Assembly (NCBI RefSeq): GCF_001870225.1
Contig: NZ_CP017675.1
Location: forward strand, 1,395,531 to 1,459,530
Length of the DNA stretch: 64,000 nt
From: Gloeomargarita lithophora Alchichica-D10
GTDB lineage: Bacteria > Cyanobacteriota > Cyanobacteriia > Gloeomargaritales > Gloeomargaritaceae
Direction of reading: 5' to 3'
Numbering within the stretch: position 1 is the first letter of the stretch; each line of letters opens with the position of its first letter. The position numbers and the translations under genes are program-made. Positions 51,786-61,006 of the stretch are shown one piece after another. Below the pieces are notes generated by a model. It worked only from the letters and a program-made list of their open reading frames with translations, was not told the origin of the DNA and searched no databases.

Positions 51786-52730
51786 CTACCAGTTGGGGCT
51801 GGCTTGATCCAGGGCTTGGACTTCATCCTGGGTCAAACGCCACCCCATCGCTCCCGCATTTTCCTGGGCTTGGCGGGCGGTTTTGGCTCCGGGAATGGGT
51901 AAGGCTCCTTTGCAGATTACCCAATTCAAGGCCACCTGCGCCGGGGTTTTGCCGTAGCTTTGGCCGATTTCCTGGAGTAACCCCTGCAAAGGCCGCACCT
52001 GCAACAAACGTTCCCGGTGGAAGCGCAAACCACGGGCCTTGGGCGGGGGATTGTCCACCGTGTATTTGCCGGTGAGCAAGCCCATCCCCAGGGGGCTATA
52101 GGCAATTAACGTAATACCTAATTCCTGACAAACACTTAACAAACCATTCCGTTCCGGTGCCCGACAGATAAGACTATATTCCACCTGGTTGCTGGCTAAA
52201 GGAACGCCCCGCTGGGCTAAAACCCCTTGCGCTTGTTGCATCTGCGCCAAAGAATAATTAGACACCCCCACCGTCCGGGTCAACCCCGACTGCACCGCAT
52301 CCGCCAGGGCATTCATCCAGCTAGTAAGGGACACCGGGAAATGCACCGGCCAATGAATTTGGTACAAATCCACCTGATTTACCCCCAACCGCTGAATGCT
52401 ACAGCGCAGGGCATCCCCCAGGGTTTGCGGCCAAAAACGCCAGGGCAGGGGCATAAACTTGGTGGCAATCACCGCCGAGCGACCCATTTCCCGCACAAAT
52501 TGCCCCAGGAGTTGCTCCGACCGGCCTAGCCCATAGACTTCCGCCGTATCAAAAAAGGTGATCCCCGCTTCGATGCTGGAACGGTAGGCGGCCTGTAAAT
52601 CCTGGTCATTGTACTGCTTACCATAGTCCCAAAAAAGCTGGTCACCCCACGCCCAGGTGCCAATGCCCAGGGGACTGACCTCCAATTCGGTTTGCCCCAG
52701 GCGGTAACTGGTCTGTGTCGTCCCGTCCAT
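51786..52730 (-). CDS. Aldo/keto reductase
   Basis: The 314-residue TIM-barrel enzyme has the catalytic tetrad residues in FFDTAEVYGLG (Asp, Tyr), VIATKFMPLPW (Lys) and VDLYQIHWP (His). NADPH-binding segments are at the C-terminus (GALPIPGAKTARQAQEN). ATG 52730 (MDGTTQTSYRLG) is preferred; a longer frame to 52781 has no family match. The substrate is unknown. Confidence 0.9.
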   Translation of the reverse strand: MDGTTQTSYRLGQTELEVSPLGIGTWAWGDQLFWDYGKQYNDQDLQAAYRSSIEAGITFFDTAEVYGLGRSEQLLGQFVREMGRSAVIATKFMPLPWRFWPQTLGDALRCSIQRLGVNQVDLYQIHWPVHFPVSLTSWMNALADAVQSGLTRTVGVSNYSLAQMQQAQGVLAQRGVPLASNQVEYSLICRAPERNGLLSVCQELGITLIAYSPLGMGLLTGKYTVDNPPPKARGLRFHRERLLQVRPLQGLLQEIGQSYGKTPAQVALNWVICKGALPIPGAKTARQAQENAGAMGWRLTQDEVQALDQASPNW

Positions 52731-52850
52731 GATTGGTATCTCTATAATTTTGTTTAGGCCAAGTATAACAATTTGTAACAAATCGGGCGGGTCAGCGGCT
52801 CTTGTCCGGGTGTTAGCTTGGTAGGGGTCAATGTTAGGACAACTACGGAG

Positions 52851-53831
52851 ATGATGGTTTGGTGGCAGGTGGGTGGGATTATCCTCGCTCTGGTGGGGCT
52901 GGGGTTGGTTTTTTATGTGCTATTCCCCCGCAAGTATCAGGCCGCCGCTTCGGTTGCGGGTGCCTACGATGATTGGACGCAAGATGGCCTCCTGGAATTT
53001 TACTGGGGGGAGCATATTCATTTAGGACACTACGGCTGTCCCCCCGGACGCAAAAATTTTCGGCAAGCCAAGGCGGATTTTGTGCATGAAATGGTGCGCT
53101 GGGGGGGCTTGGATCGCCTGCCGCCGGGAACCCAGGTGTTGGATGTGGGCTGTGGCATTGGGGGCAGTAGTCGCATCCTGGCGCAGGATTACGGGTTTGA
53201 TGTGACCGGGATTACCATCAGTCCCCAGCAGGTCAAGCGGGCGCAGGCGTTGACCCCAGCCGGTCTGCCGGTGCGGTTTCAGGTGGATGATGCCCTGGCG
53301 CTGTCCTTTCCTGAGGCGAGTTTTGCGGTGGTCTGGTCGGTGGAGGCGGGGCCGCATATGCCGGATAAGGCGCAATTTGCCCGGGAGTTGCTGCGGGTCT
53401 TGAAACCGGGGGGAATTTTGGTGGTGGCGGACTGGAATCAACGGGATGAGCGGCAAAAACCCTTGAATTTTTGGGAAAAACGGGTGATGCAACAGTTGTT
53501 GGATCAATGGTCCCATCCCGCTTTTGCCAGCATTGCCGGTTTTGCGGAAGCACTGTCAGCGACCGGGTGGGTGGCGGGAACCGTGGTGACGGCGGATTGG
53601 ACGGCGCCAACCTTACCCTCCTGGCTGGACTCGATTTGGCAGGGGGTGGTGCGCCCGGCGGGATTGCTCCGGTTTGGCCTGGTGGGACTGCTGAAATCCC
53701 TGCGGGAGGTGCCCACGTTGCTCCTGATGCGGTGGGCGTTTGGGACGGGGTTGTGCCAGTTTGGGATGTTTCGGGCGGTGCGGGGGACATCTAAGTTAAT
53801 TCCGCCCGTGCCAGCCAAATTGCCATCATAA
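52851..53831 (+). CDS. MPBQ/MSBQ-type methyltransferase (tocopherol/plastoquinone pathway)
   Basis: The 326-residue product has a membrane anchor (VGGIILALVGLGLVFYVLF), then AYDDWTQDGLLEFYWGEHIHLGHYG and SAM motif I VLDVGCGIGGSSRIL, followed by VVWSVEAGPHMPDK. The sequence strongly resembles, from memory, Sll0418 of Synechocystis, which methylates 2-methyl-6-phytylbenzoquinone. ATG 52851 is preceded by CGGAG; a TTG at 52818 is the alternative. It is probably in the thylakoid or envelope membrane. Confidence 0.88.
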   Translation: MMVWWQVGGIILALVGLGLVFYVLFPRKYQAAASVAGAYDDWTQDGLLEFYWGEHIHLGHYGCPPGRKNFRQAKADFVHEMVRWGGLDRLPPGTQVLDVGCGIGGSSRILAQDYGFDVTGITISPQQVKRAQALTPAGLPVRFQVDDALALSFPEASFAVVWSVEAGPHMPDKAQFARELLRVLKPGGILVVADWNQRDERQKPLNFWEKRVMQQLLDQWSHPAFASIAGFAEALSATGWVAGTVVTADWTAPTLPSWLDSIWQGVVRPAGLLRFGLVGLLKSLREVPTLLLMRWAFGTGLCQFGMFRAVRGTSKLIPPVPAKLPS

Positions 53832-53886
53832 AAATCCATAATAAATATAGGTACTAAGCATCAAATTCCCATCAATTCAGAAGTTC

Positions 53887-54966
53887 ATGGCGCAAAAACG
53901 AGTGGTCGTTGGTTTATCGGGGGGGGTGGATAGCTCCACGGCGGCGGCCTGTTTGGTGACAGCGGGTTATGAGGTGATTGGCTTGACCCTGTGGTTGATG
54001 CCGGGGAAGGGGCAATGCTGTAGTGAAGGCATGGTGGATGCGGCTCGCATTTGTGAGCAGTTAAACATTCCCCACCATGTGGTGGATATGCGGGAGGTAT
54101 TTCAGGGGCAGATTATTGATTATTTGGTGGCGGGCTATGGGCAGGGGGTCACGCCTTTGCCCTGTTCCCAGTGCAATCGCTGGGTGAAATTTGCTCCCAT
54201 GTTGCAGTACGCCCAACAAACCTGGGGGATTGACCGCATTGCCACCGGCCATTATGCCCAAATTACTTATAATTCTTTAACCCAACGCTACGAACTGCGG
54301 CGGGCGGTGGATCGCACCAAAGACCAGTCCTATTTTCTCTACACCCTGAACCAAGAACATTTGGCGGCGACCCTATTTCCCCTGGGCGGTTATACGAAAG
54401 CGCAAACCCGCGAACTGGCCGCCCAGTACGGTTTAGCAACAGCAGCGAAACCAGAAAGCCAGGATTTGTGTCTGGTGGAAAGCCACGGCTCCATGTCGGC
54501 GTTTTTGGATCGCTATGTGGCCCCCCAAACCGGGGAAATTGTCAACCAGCGGGGGCAGGTGTTGGGGCAACATCAGGGCGTTCACCACTACACGGTGGGG
54601 CAACGGCGGGGGCTGGGGATTGCCGCCCCGGAACCCCTGTATGTGCTGGCTCTGGATGCGCCCCGCAACCGGGTGGTGGTCGGTTATCGGCAAGAAGCCC
54701 TGGCGCCGGACTGCCGGGTTGACCGCTTGAACTGGGTGAGTATGGCACCGCCCACCACGCCCTTGGCCGCCCAGGTGCAAATCCGGTATCAAGCCCCGGC
54801 GGTGGACTGCTGGGTGATTCCCGCAGATGAGAACGGGGTAATGGTGCAATTTGCCGAACCTCAGTTTGGCGTGACACCGGGGCAAGCCGCCGTACTTTAT
54901 CAGGACGATGTATTGCTGGGTGGGGGGATCATTCAAACGCCCAGCGATAAATCACCTGGGTGGTAA
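53887..54966 (+). CDS. mnmA: tRNA 2-thiouridylase MnmA (TrmU)
   Basis: MnmA transfers sulfur to U34 of tRNAs for Lys, Glu and Gln. The 359-residue protein has the PP-loop [12 protein letters not shown], the catalytic Cys in [13 protein letters not shown] (near residue 96) and a second in [11 protein letters not shown] (near residue 197). [11 protein letters not shown] and [16 protein letters not shown] are other family marks. Its 3' end overlaps the convergent ribBA gene by 38 bp. Confidence 0.95.
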   Translation: MAQKRVVVGLSGGVDSSTAAACLVTAGYEVIGLTLWLMPGKGQCCSEGMVDAARICEQLNIPHHVVDMREVFQGQIIDYLVAGYGQGVTPLPCSQCNRWVKFAPMLQYAQQTWGIDRIATGHYAQITYNSLTQRYELRRAVDRTKDQSYFLYTLNQEHLAATLFPLGGYTKAQTRELAAQYGLATAAKPESQDLCLVESHGSMSAFLDRYVAPQTGEIVNQRGQVLGQHQGVHHYTVGQRRGLGIAAPEPLYVLALDAPRNRVVVGYRQEALAPDCRVDRLNWVSMAPPTTPLAAQVQIRYQAPAVDCWVIPADENGVMVQFAEPQFGVTPGQAAVLYQDDVLLGGGIIQTPSDKSPGW

Positions 54967-56563
54967 GTTCCCCAGTCGTGGGGTAGGCACGGCGATCCAG
55001 TTGCACTTGCAGGTTGAGTAACGGGTCGGTACCGGGAGCCAGGAGAAATTCCACCGCCGCCAGGTTCGGCCAGTGGCGGATATGACCCAAAACCCCAATA
55101 ATCGCCTGGGTATAGGGGTGTTCCGCTTGCCGATACCAATCCGGGGGGGCTAATTCTGGCTGGTCAAACCCCAAATGGACAATCAATTCCGCCTGGTCAA
55201 ATACCGCCCGTGCCACCGGACGGGTGACTTCCCGCAGGTGTAGGTCATAGGCGGTTGACAGATGACGCAATTTTTCCAGGTAGGTGTAGCGTGCCGCCGG
55301 GGTGGGGGGGGTCTGCCAATGCAACCCCAGGGTAATGAGGTAGGTTTGTAATAACAAATGCCCCAACTTATCCGCCTTAGTCGCCAAATAATCCAGGTTG
55401 TAATGGGTCACCTCCACCATCAGCGGCACCCGCTCCACCACGGTCAGGCCATAGCCCCGCAGTCCCGCAATTTTGCGAGGATTGTTGGTAATCAGGCGAA
55501 TCTGGTTCACCCCCAAATCGTGGAGCATTTGCGCCCCCACCCCATAGTTCCGCAAATCCGCCGGAAAGCCCAATTTTTCATTGGCTTCCACCGTATCCAA
55601 CCCCTGATCCTGAAGGGTGTAGGCTTTGAGCTTGTTAATGAGGCCAATCCCCCGCCCCTCCTGGCGCAGGTACACCACCACCCCCTGACCGGCGTGTTCA
55701 ATCATTTTCAGTGCCGATTGCAACTGCCGCCGACAATCACACCGCAGAGAACCCAGCGCATCCCCGGTCAAACATTCCGAATGCACCCGCACCAACACCG
55801 GCTGGTGAGCAAATTCCCTGGGGTCACCTTTGACCACCGCCACGTGCTCCGACCCATCCCGCTGGTTGCGATAGCCATAAATTTGGAACTGGCCGAACTC
55901 GCTGGGCAAATCCGCCACCGTCTGCCGTTGGACAAACCGCTCATGGTGCAAACGATATTGGATCAAATCCGCAATGCTAATAATTAGTAAATGGTGTTTT
56001 TGGGCATAGCTAAACAGATCAGGCAAACGCGCCATCGAGCCATCCGGGTTTTGAATTTCACAAATCACCCCCGCCGGGTACAAACCCGCCAACCGCGCCA
56101 AATCCACCGCGGCCTCCGTGTGCCCCGCCCGCTCCAACACCCCCCCCGCCTTCGCCCGAATGGGAAACACGTGCCCCGGTCGCCGCAAATCCTCCGGGCG
56201 GGTCTGGGAATCTAATACCGCCTGAATCGTTTTCGCCCGGTCTTCGGCGGAAATTCCCGTCGTTACCCCCAATTCTGGAGATGCGTCAATGCTGACTGTA
56301 AACGCCGTTTGATTGCTGTCGGTATTATTGCTCACCATCAAGGGTAAATTCAATTCATCCAACCGTGCCCCCGTCAAGGCCAGACAAATCAACCCCCGCG
56401 CCTCCACCGCCATAAAATTGACCATGCTGGGGGTGGCAAACTGGGCGGCGCAGATTAAATCCCCTTCATTTTCCCGCTGTTCGTCATCTACCACCACAAT
56501 GGCTTTGCCCGCCCGCAGAGCCGCTAATGCTTCCGTAATTTTGGCAAACCCACCCTCGGACAC
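54929..56563 (-). CDS. ribBA: Bifunctional DHBP synthase / GTP cyclohydrolase II, extended
   Basis: The N-terminal part (residues 1-205) is 3,4-dihydroxy-2-butanone 4-phosphate synthase ([44 protein letters not shown]). The middle part (210-400) is GTP cyclohydrolase II with zinc cysteines in [16 protein letters not shown] and RQEGRGIGL. Residues about 410-544 form an extra C-terminal domain seen in cyanobacterial and plastid-type proteins, of unknown role. Together with RibH it feeds riboflavin synthesis. The ATG at 56563 follows the normal [16 protein letters not shown] start. Confidence 0.93.
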   Translation of the reverse strand: MSEGGFAKITEALAALRAGKAIVVVDDEQRENEGDLICAAQFATPSMVNFMAVEARGLICLALTGARLDELNLPLMVSNNTDSNQTAFTVSIDASPELGVTTGISAEDRAKTIQAVLDSQTRPEDLRRPGHVFPIRAKAGGVLERAGHTEAAVDLARLAGLYPAGVICEIQNPDGSMARLPDLFSYAQKHHLLIISIADLIQYRLHHERFVQRQTVADLPSEFGQFQIYGYRNQRDGSEHVAVVKGDPREFAHQPVLVRVHSECLTGDALGSLRCDCRRQLQSALKMIEHAGQGVVVYLRQEGRGIGLINKLKAYTLQDQGLDTVEANEKLGFPADLRNYGVGAQMLHDLGVNQIRLITNNPRKIAGLRGYGLTVVERVPLMVEVTHYNLDYLATKADKLGHLLLQTYLITLGLHWQTPPTPAARYTYLEKLRHLSTAYDLHLREVTRPVARAVFDQAELIVHLGFDQPELAPPDWYRQAEHPYTQAIIGVLGHIRHWPNLAAVEFLLAPGTDPLLNLQVQLDRRAYPTTGELTTQVIYRWAFE

Positions 56564-56679
56564 GCATCTAACAAGAACCCAATATGTTCAATTGTAAACA
56601 TTCTGAGATAGGTTCCGCCGACTCCCAGCCCCATTCCCCACCCCGGGGAACCCGACAGGAAACCGCGGCCTACCCGTGC

Positions 56680-56868
56680 CTAAACCCCCGGCTCTAACCC
56701 CCACTGAAACTTGAGAAAATGTTGGTACATCTTCTCCTTGAGCAACATCTGATGGTAGAGCTTGACCAGAAACTCCTGGGCTTGCTCCCGACTCATCTGC
56801 TGGACTTGGGTTTCAAACGAGCGCAGGCTGAACTGTTGCTCCAGGGACAACTCAATGGGCCGATCCAT
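56680..56868 (-). CDS. nblA: Phycobilisome degradation adaptor NblA
   Basis: The 62-residue product reads MDRPIELSLEQQFSLRSFET, then QVQQMSREQAQEFLVKLYHQM and a C-terminal HFLKFQWGLEPGV, the NblA pattern. NblA brings phycobilisomes to Clp protease during nutrient starvation or strong light. ATG 56868 follows a strong site GAGGAGGTG. A longer frame begins 17 codons upstream but crosses the ribosome-binding site. A hairpin precedes that site (see 56880-56899). Confidence 0.94.
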   Translation of the reverse strand: MDRPIELSLEQQFSLRSFETQVQQMSREQAQEFLVKLYHQMLLKEKMYQHFLKFQWGLEPGV

Positions 56869-56879
56869 ACGCACCTCCT

Positions 56880-56899
56880 CCGGGTAAGAAATACCCCGG
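56880..56899 (-). promoter_or_regulatory. 5'-UTR hairpin next to the nblA Shine-Dalgarno site
   Basis: On the minus strand CCGGGGTA and TACCCGG form a stem with one bulged base and a TTTCT loop, ending directly at the GAGGAGGTG ribosome site (about 56870-56879). It could tune ribosome access or mRNA stability. No promoter or NtcA site of GTA-N8-TAC form was clearly found nearby. Confidence 0.5.
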
Positions 56900-57031
56900 T
56901 TACTAATTATGACGCTCAATTAAGAAATATAAACAATTTCTTGACAGCGTGCCAGGTGAGGAGTCCGAAACCGGGTTAGATGTTTATTACCAGTACCACA
57001 GGGGGAGTACTGTTCACGGCAAACCATTTGG

Positions 57032-57670
57032 TTAGGGAGCGAGACGGGCTTGGAGCCAATGGCCGTCGGGGTGGCGGGTGTAGGCAATGCGGTCGTGGAG
57101 GCGGGAGGGGCGACCCTGCCAAAATTCGATGCTGTCCGGGGCAAGGCAATAACCTCCCCAGTGGGGCGGGCGGGGAATTTCCCGGTTGCTGTACTCCCGT
57201 TCCAGTTGGGCAAACCGTTCCTCCAGCAGTTCCCGGTGGGGAATTTCCTGACTTTGGGGGGAAGCCCAGGCGCCCAGTTGACTGTTGCGGGGACGTTGCC
57301 GGAAATAGGCATCCGATAGTTCTGTGGGCAAAGGCGTAACTTCACCCCGGAAGCGCACCTGCCGTTCTAAGGGTTCCCACCAAAACACCAGGGCGGCCTG
57401 GGGATGGTGTGCCAGTTCTTGACCCTTGGTGCTGGTCATATTGGTAAAAAACCGTATCCCTTGGGCATCAAAACCCTTCATCAGGACAATGCGGGCCGCG
57501 GGATAACCTTGGGCATCCACCGTCGCCAGGGTCATGGCATTGGGTTCGCGAATGGGGGCGGTGCAGGCATCGGTAAACCATTGCTGGAACTGTACCCAGG
57601 GGTCGGGGTCAGCCGTTACCAGCACATTTTGGGTGTAATTTAGCCGCAGGTCGGCCACATCTCGGTTCAT
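57032..57670 (-). CDS. pdxH: Pyridoxamine 5'-phosphate oxidase
   Basis: PdxH makes pyridoxal phosphate from pyridoxine or pyridoxamine phosphate using FMN. The 212-residue product has AARIVLMKGFDAQGIRFFTNMTSTKG, ALVFWWEPLERQVRFRGEV and the C-terminal WGGYCLAPDSIEFWQGRPSRLHDRI, all standard PdxH motifs. Length is normal. It is monocistronic, between nblA and a Uma2 gene. Confidence 0.95.
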   Translation of the reverse strand: MNRDVADLRLNYTQNVLVTADPDPWVQFQQWFTDACTAPIREPNAMTLATVDAQGYPAARIVLMKGFDAQGIRFFTNMTSTKGQELAHHPQAALVFWWEPLERQVRFRGEVTPLPTELSDAYFRQRPRNSQLGAWASPQSQEIPHRELLEERFAQLEREYSNREIPRPPHWGGYCLAPDSIEFWQGRPSRLHDRIAYTRHPDGHWLQARLAP

Positions 57671-57712
57671 AGGGATAGGATTGGCTAAAACGGCATTGTT
57701 TGCTATAAAGTC

Positions 57713-58483
57713 CTACGGGAATTGGTCAGGATCAATACCTAATTCTTGCAATTTTTGAGCTAATTGTGCCGCCCGTTGTTCCGCCAGGTCTGCCCTTTGG
57801 TGTGCGATCCGGGCTGACTGTTCCGCTAAATTCGCCCGTTGGTGCGCCTGTTGCGCTTCTTGTTCTGCGTGTTGGGCTAATTCCTGTGTCGTGGGGAGCA
57901 CCTGCCCATCGGGATTTGCCCAGCGTAGCCAAGTGGTATTTACCCCCCGATAATCCCCCGGCCATTGTCGTAAAACCAACCCCGTGCAGGGACTTGCTAA
58001 ATAACCATCACAATTCACTGGAATGGGTTGATATTCCCTATGATTTAACACAAATCCCGCCCAATCCTCCGGGTTAAATGGGTCATACCAATAGTATTCG
58101 GATACCCGCATTTGATTTTGGTAAATTTGTTTTTTGATCCCTTTATCCAAGTCCATGGTACTTTCTGATAAAAGTTCAATCACAATATCTGGGGCTTTTC
58201 CTTCTTCCCACACCACCCAACTTTTGCGTTCTTTTTTGGGCACATCCAACACCACAAATACATCCGGCCTCCGGAAGTCCTGATTGCGTACCTGTTCTAA
58301 ACTAAAATAAATAAACATATTGCCGCTCACATAGCCATCTTCCCGCTGGTCAAGCCATGTAGTCAACCCATCAATGAGCAAATCCATTTGCATTTTGTGG
58401 CGTTGGGTTTCCATCGGAATGCCATCATCAAAAGGCAAATCATCTTGGGTGGGAATATTCCAGGCGGGGGTGATGGAAATCAT
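57713..58483 (-). CDS. Uma2 family protein with long coiled-coil tail
   Basis: The 256-residue product has the Uma2 core (FRRPDVFVVLDVPKKERKSW, APDIVIELLSESTMDLDKGIKKQIYQNQMRVSEYYWYDP). It then has an alanine/glutamine-rich repeat tail: EQEAQQAHQRANLAEQSARIAHQRADLAEQRA with 7-residue spacing. The tail likely forms a coiled coil. It is one of five Uma2 genes in the window. Role unknown. Confidence 0.85.
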   Translation of the reverse strand: MISITPAWNIPTQDDLPFDDGIPMETQRHKMQMDLLIDGLTTWLDQREDGYVSGNMFIYFSLEQVRNQDFRRPDVFVVLDVPKKERKSWVVWEEGKAPDIVIELLSESTMDLDKGIKKQIYQNQMRVSEYYWYDPFNPEDWAGFVLNHREYQPIPVNCDGYLASPCTGLVLRQWPGDYRGVNTTWLRWANPDGQVLPTTQELAQHAEQEAQQAHQRANLAEQSARIAHQRADLAEQRAAQLAQKLQELGIDPDQFP

Positions 58484-58535
58484 GGTGCTGGTGAAAAATA
58501 TATTTATTTCCTACCAAAATTATAACATTGGCAAA

Positions 58536-58730
58536 CGGATACCCCTATTTATTTGCACCAGTAGAAAGTTATTTCGCTGGCATAACAGTATTACCAAGAA
58601 CCACATCCGGGGGCGGTGCCCCTGCGACCTATTTTTAGAAGTGTCCTAAAGTATCTTAGGCATGGGAGTACGAAGATTTCGGAGAACCAGAGACGGGTCT
58701 GCCCCCCTGCGACCTATTTTTAGAGATTTT
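58536..58730. mobile_element. MITE-like type A element and adjacent partial copy
   Basis: The complete element runs about 58536-58647, with left end GGATACCCCTATTTATTTGC and right end TAGAAGTGTCCT and core GGGGGCGGTGCCCC. A second partial copy with GGAGAACCAGAGACGGG and TGCGACCTATTTTTAGAG follows to about 58730. The gap 58484-58880 holds no other feature I can see. Confidence 0.78.
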
Positions 58731-58880
58731 GTAGCATTAAGCCACTTTATCGGCTACTAACCAGCCATGTTGCACTAGGCGGATTGCGAACATTAAGCTG
58801 ACCGGCGGTGAATGGGGGTGGAGTATGTTAGGATGTGGCTGAATATCGGTGGATCTGGCGTTTTGAGGAGTGTAAGACCG

Positions 58881-59921
58881 ATGCCATCCTTCCCCAATTC
58901 TGGTGTCAACGCCATTCGCCCGATTCAAGTTGGGGTCATTGGGGTGGGCAATATGGGTCAGCACCATGTGCGGGTGTTGAGTTTTCTCAAGGATGTGCAG
59001 TTGGTGGGCGTGGCCGATGTCAATGTAGAGCGGGGTTTAGAACTCGCCAGCAAGTATCGCATCCGTTTTTTTGAAGATTACCGGGAATTGTTGCCCCACG
59101 TGGATGCCGTATGTGTGGCGGTGCCCACCCGTTTGCACTACGAAGTGGGCATGGCCTGTATGCACCAGGGGGTGCATATTTTGATGGAGAAACCCATCGC
59201 CGCCAGCATTGGGGAAGCGGAATTATTGGTAAACGCCGCCGCCGAGTCCGATTGCATCCTCCAGGTGGGGCATATTGAGCGGTTTAATCCGGCCTTTTTA
59301 GAACTGCAAAAAGTGCTACAGCAGGAAGAAATTTTAGCATTAGAAGCCCATCGCCTCAGCCCCTATTCCCAACGGGCGAATGATGTTTCTGTGGTCTTGG
59401 ATTTGATGATCCATGATATTGATTTATTGCTCGAATTAACGGCGGTTCCGGTAGTAAAACTCACCGCCAGTGGCACCCACGCTTCCGGTTCTGGTTATCT
59501 GGATTATGTCACGGCAACGTTGAATTTTGCCAATGGAGCGATTGCTTCGTTGACCGCCAGCAAAGTCACCCATCGCAAGGTACGGCGGTTGACGATTCAT
59601 GGCAAAAATTCCCTCACGGAAGCGGATTTTTTGAATAATGAAATTCTGATTCATCGCCACACCCCCGGCCAAAAAACCGGCCAGGTTCTCTACCGCCAGG
59701 ATGAATTGGTGGAGCGGGTTTATACCAGCAATATCGAGCCATTACACGCCGAACTCGAACATTTTGTGAATTGTGTGCGGGGCGGTAATCAACCCTCCGT
59801 GGGCGGGGAACAGGCGTTAAAAGCCCTGCGTTTGGCGACCCGCATTGAGCAAATTGCTTTAGACAGTCAGGCGTGGCACGACAATTTTGTGGAGTTGGAA
59901 AAGTCCCTGGTTTTACCCTAG
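58881..59921 (+). CDS. Gfo/Idh/MocA family oxidoreductase
   Basis: ATG 58881 gives 346 residues. A Rossmann domain opens with GVIGVGNMGQHHVRVL, followed by EKPIAASIGEAELL, the conserved Lys-containing motif. The C-terminal domain has MIHDIDLLLEL (His near residue 180) and a glycine-rich sheet. The likely reaction is NAD(P)-dependent oxidation of a sugar or nucleotide sugar. The site GAGGAGTG precedes the ATG. Substrate unknown. Confidence 0.88.
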   Translation: MPSFPNSGVNAIRPIQVGVIGVGNMGQHHVRVLSFLKDVQLVGVADVNVERGLELASKYRIRFFEDYRELLPHVDAVCVAVPTRLHYEVGMACMHQGVHILMEKPIAASIGEAELLVNAAAESDCILQVGHIERFNPAFLELQKVLQQEEILALEAHRLSPYSQRANDVSVVLDLMIHDIDLLLELTAVPVVKLTASGTHASGSGYLDYVTATLNFANGAIASLTASKVTHRKVRRLTIHGKNSLTEADFLNNEILIHRHTPGQKTGQVLYRQDELVERVYTSNIEPLHAELEHFVNCVRGGNQPSVGGEQALKALRLATRIEQIALDSQAWHDNFVELEKSLVLP

Positions 59922-59929
59922 ACCGTATC

Positions 59930-61006
59930 CTAAACCACCACCTGTTCGCGCACCGGTTGCACTTCCGGGGGGCGGGGCGGGGGCTGACGCAGATTATCCG
60001 CCACACTTTTGATGGAACCGGCCACGGGCACGGCGATCAATAACCCCAACAAACCCGCTAATTTCGCCCCCAAAAGCAGGGATAAAACAATCCAGACCGG
60101 GTTCAACCCAACCACATTGCCCAGGATGCGGGGGGCGACCAAATGCTCATTCATTTGCCCCAAAACAAAGGCGGTGGCGAACACCTTTAACCCTAACCAC
60201 ACATTTTGCAACGTGATCAATAAACTAATCACCAGAATTCCCACCGCCCCACCAAAGGGTACTAAACTGGCCACGCCAATAATCAAACCAAACAATAACG
60301 CTAAGGGCACCTGCAACAACACAAACGCCAGGGTCATTACCGTCCCCAAAATCACTGCAATCGTCGCTTGTCCCAGAAAATAATTATAAAAATTGCGGTG
60401 CAAGGATTGGCGAATCAGGGTGCCCAACCGGGCGGGAAACCAGGAAAACAAACCCGCCCACAACCGTTCCCCAAATAAAACCAAATACAAAGTTAAGACC
60501 AACGTTACCAACAAATCCACCACCCAACTCACCGTATCCACCGCCAAACCCAACACCTGGGTAGTCAGGGTTTTCAACTGCCGGGATACCCCCGTAGTCA
60601 ATTGTTCTGCCAGCCCGCTCAAATCCAAATTTACCCGATGCGCCTGCGCCCAGGTTTCCAGGGCTTCCACCTGCGCCGTCCCCGAAGCCAGCCAGTTGGG
60701 GAGCCGCACCACCAGTTCATTCACCTGCTTGAGGATCACCGGCACCAGGGTAATCCCGGCCACGGTCACCCCGCTCAAGGCCACCAGCAACACCCCCAAC
60801 ACCGCCCAGGAGCGGCGAATCCCCCAGGATTGGAGCAATTTAATCGGATAGTCTAAAAGAAAGGACAACACCGTGGCAATCACCAGGATATTCACCAAGG
60901 GTTGCAGATAATTCACCGCCGTCAACAACAGCCAGCCGTTCAACACCACCAGGGGCAAGGCCAACGCCCAGGTCAACCAGGGGGCAATTTGTCCCGCTAC
61001 GCGCAT
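59930..61006 (-). CDS. AI-2E family (PerM-like) membrane protein
   Basis: The 358-residue product (ATG 61006, MRVAGQIAPWLTWAL) has about eight membrane segments, including LLDYPIKLLQSWGIRRSWAVLGVLLVAL and FGLIIGVASLVPFGGAVGI, and a C-terminal VVGLNPVWIVLSLLLGAKLAGLLG. This is the AI-2E/PerM permease family; substrates of most members are unknown. It overlaps dus by 10 bp. The longer frame to 61219 lies inside dus and is rejected. Confidence 0.88.
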   Translation of the reverse strand: MRVAGQIAPWLTWALALPLVVLNGWLLLTAVNYLQPLVNILVIATVLSFLLDYPIKLLQSWGIRRSWAVLGVLLVALSGVTVAGITLVPVILKQVNELVVRLPNWLASGTAQVEALETWAQAHRVNLDLSGLAEQLTTGVSRQLKTLTTQVLGLAVDTVSWVVDLLVTLVLTLYLVLFGERLWAGLFSWFPARLGTLIRQSLHRNFYNYFLGQATIAVILGTVMTLAFVLLQVPLALLFGLIIGVASLVPFGGAVGILVISLLITLQNVWLGLKVFATAFVLGQMNEHLVAPRILGNVVGLNPVWIVLSLLLGAKLAGLLGLLIAVPVAGSIKSVADNLRQPPPRPPEVQPVREQVVV

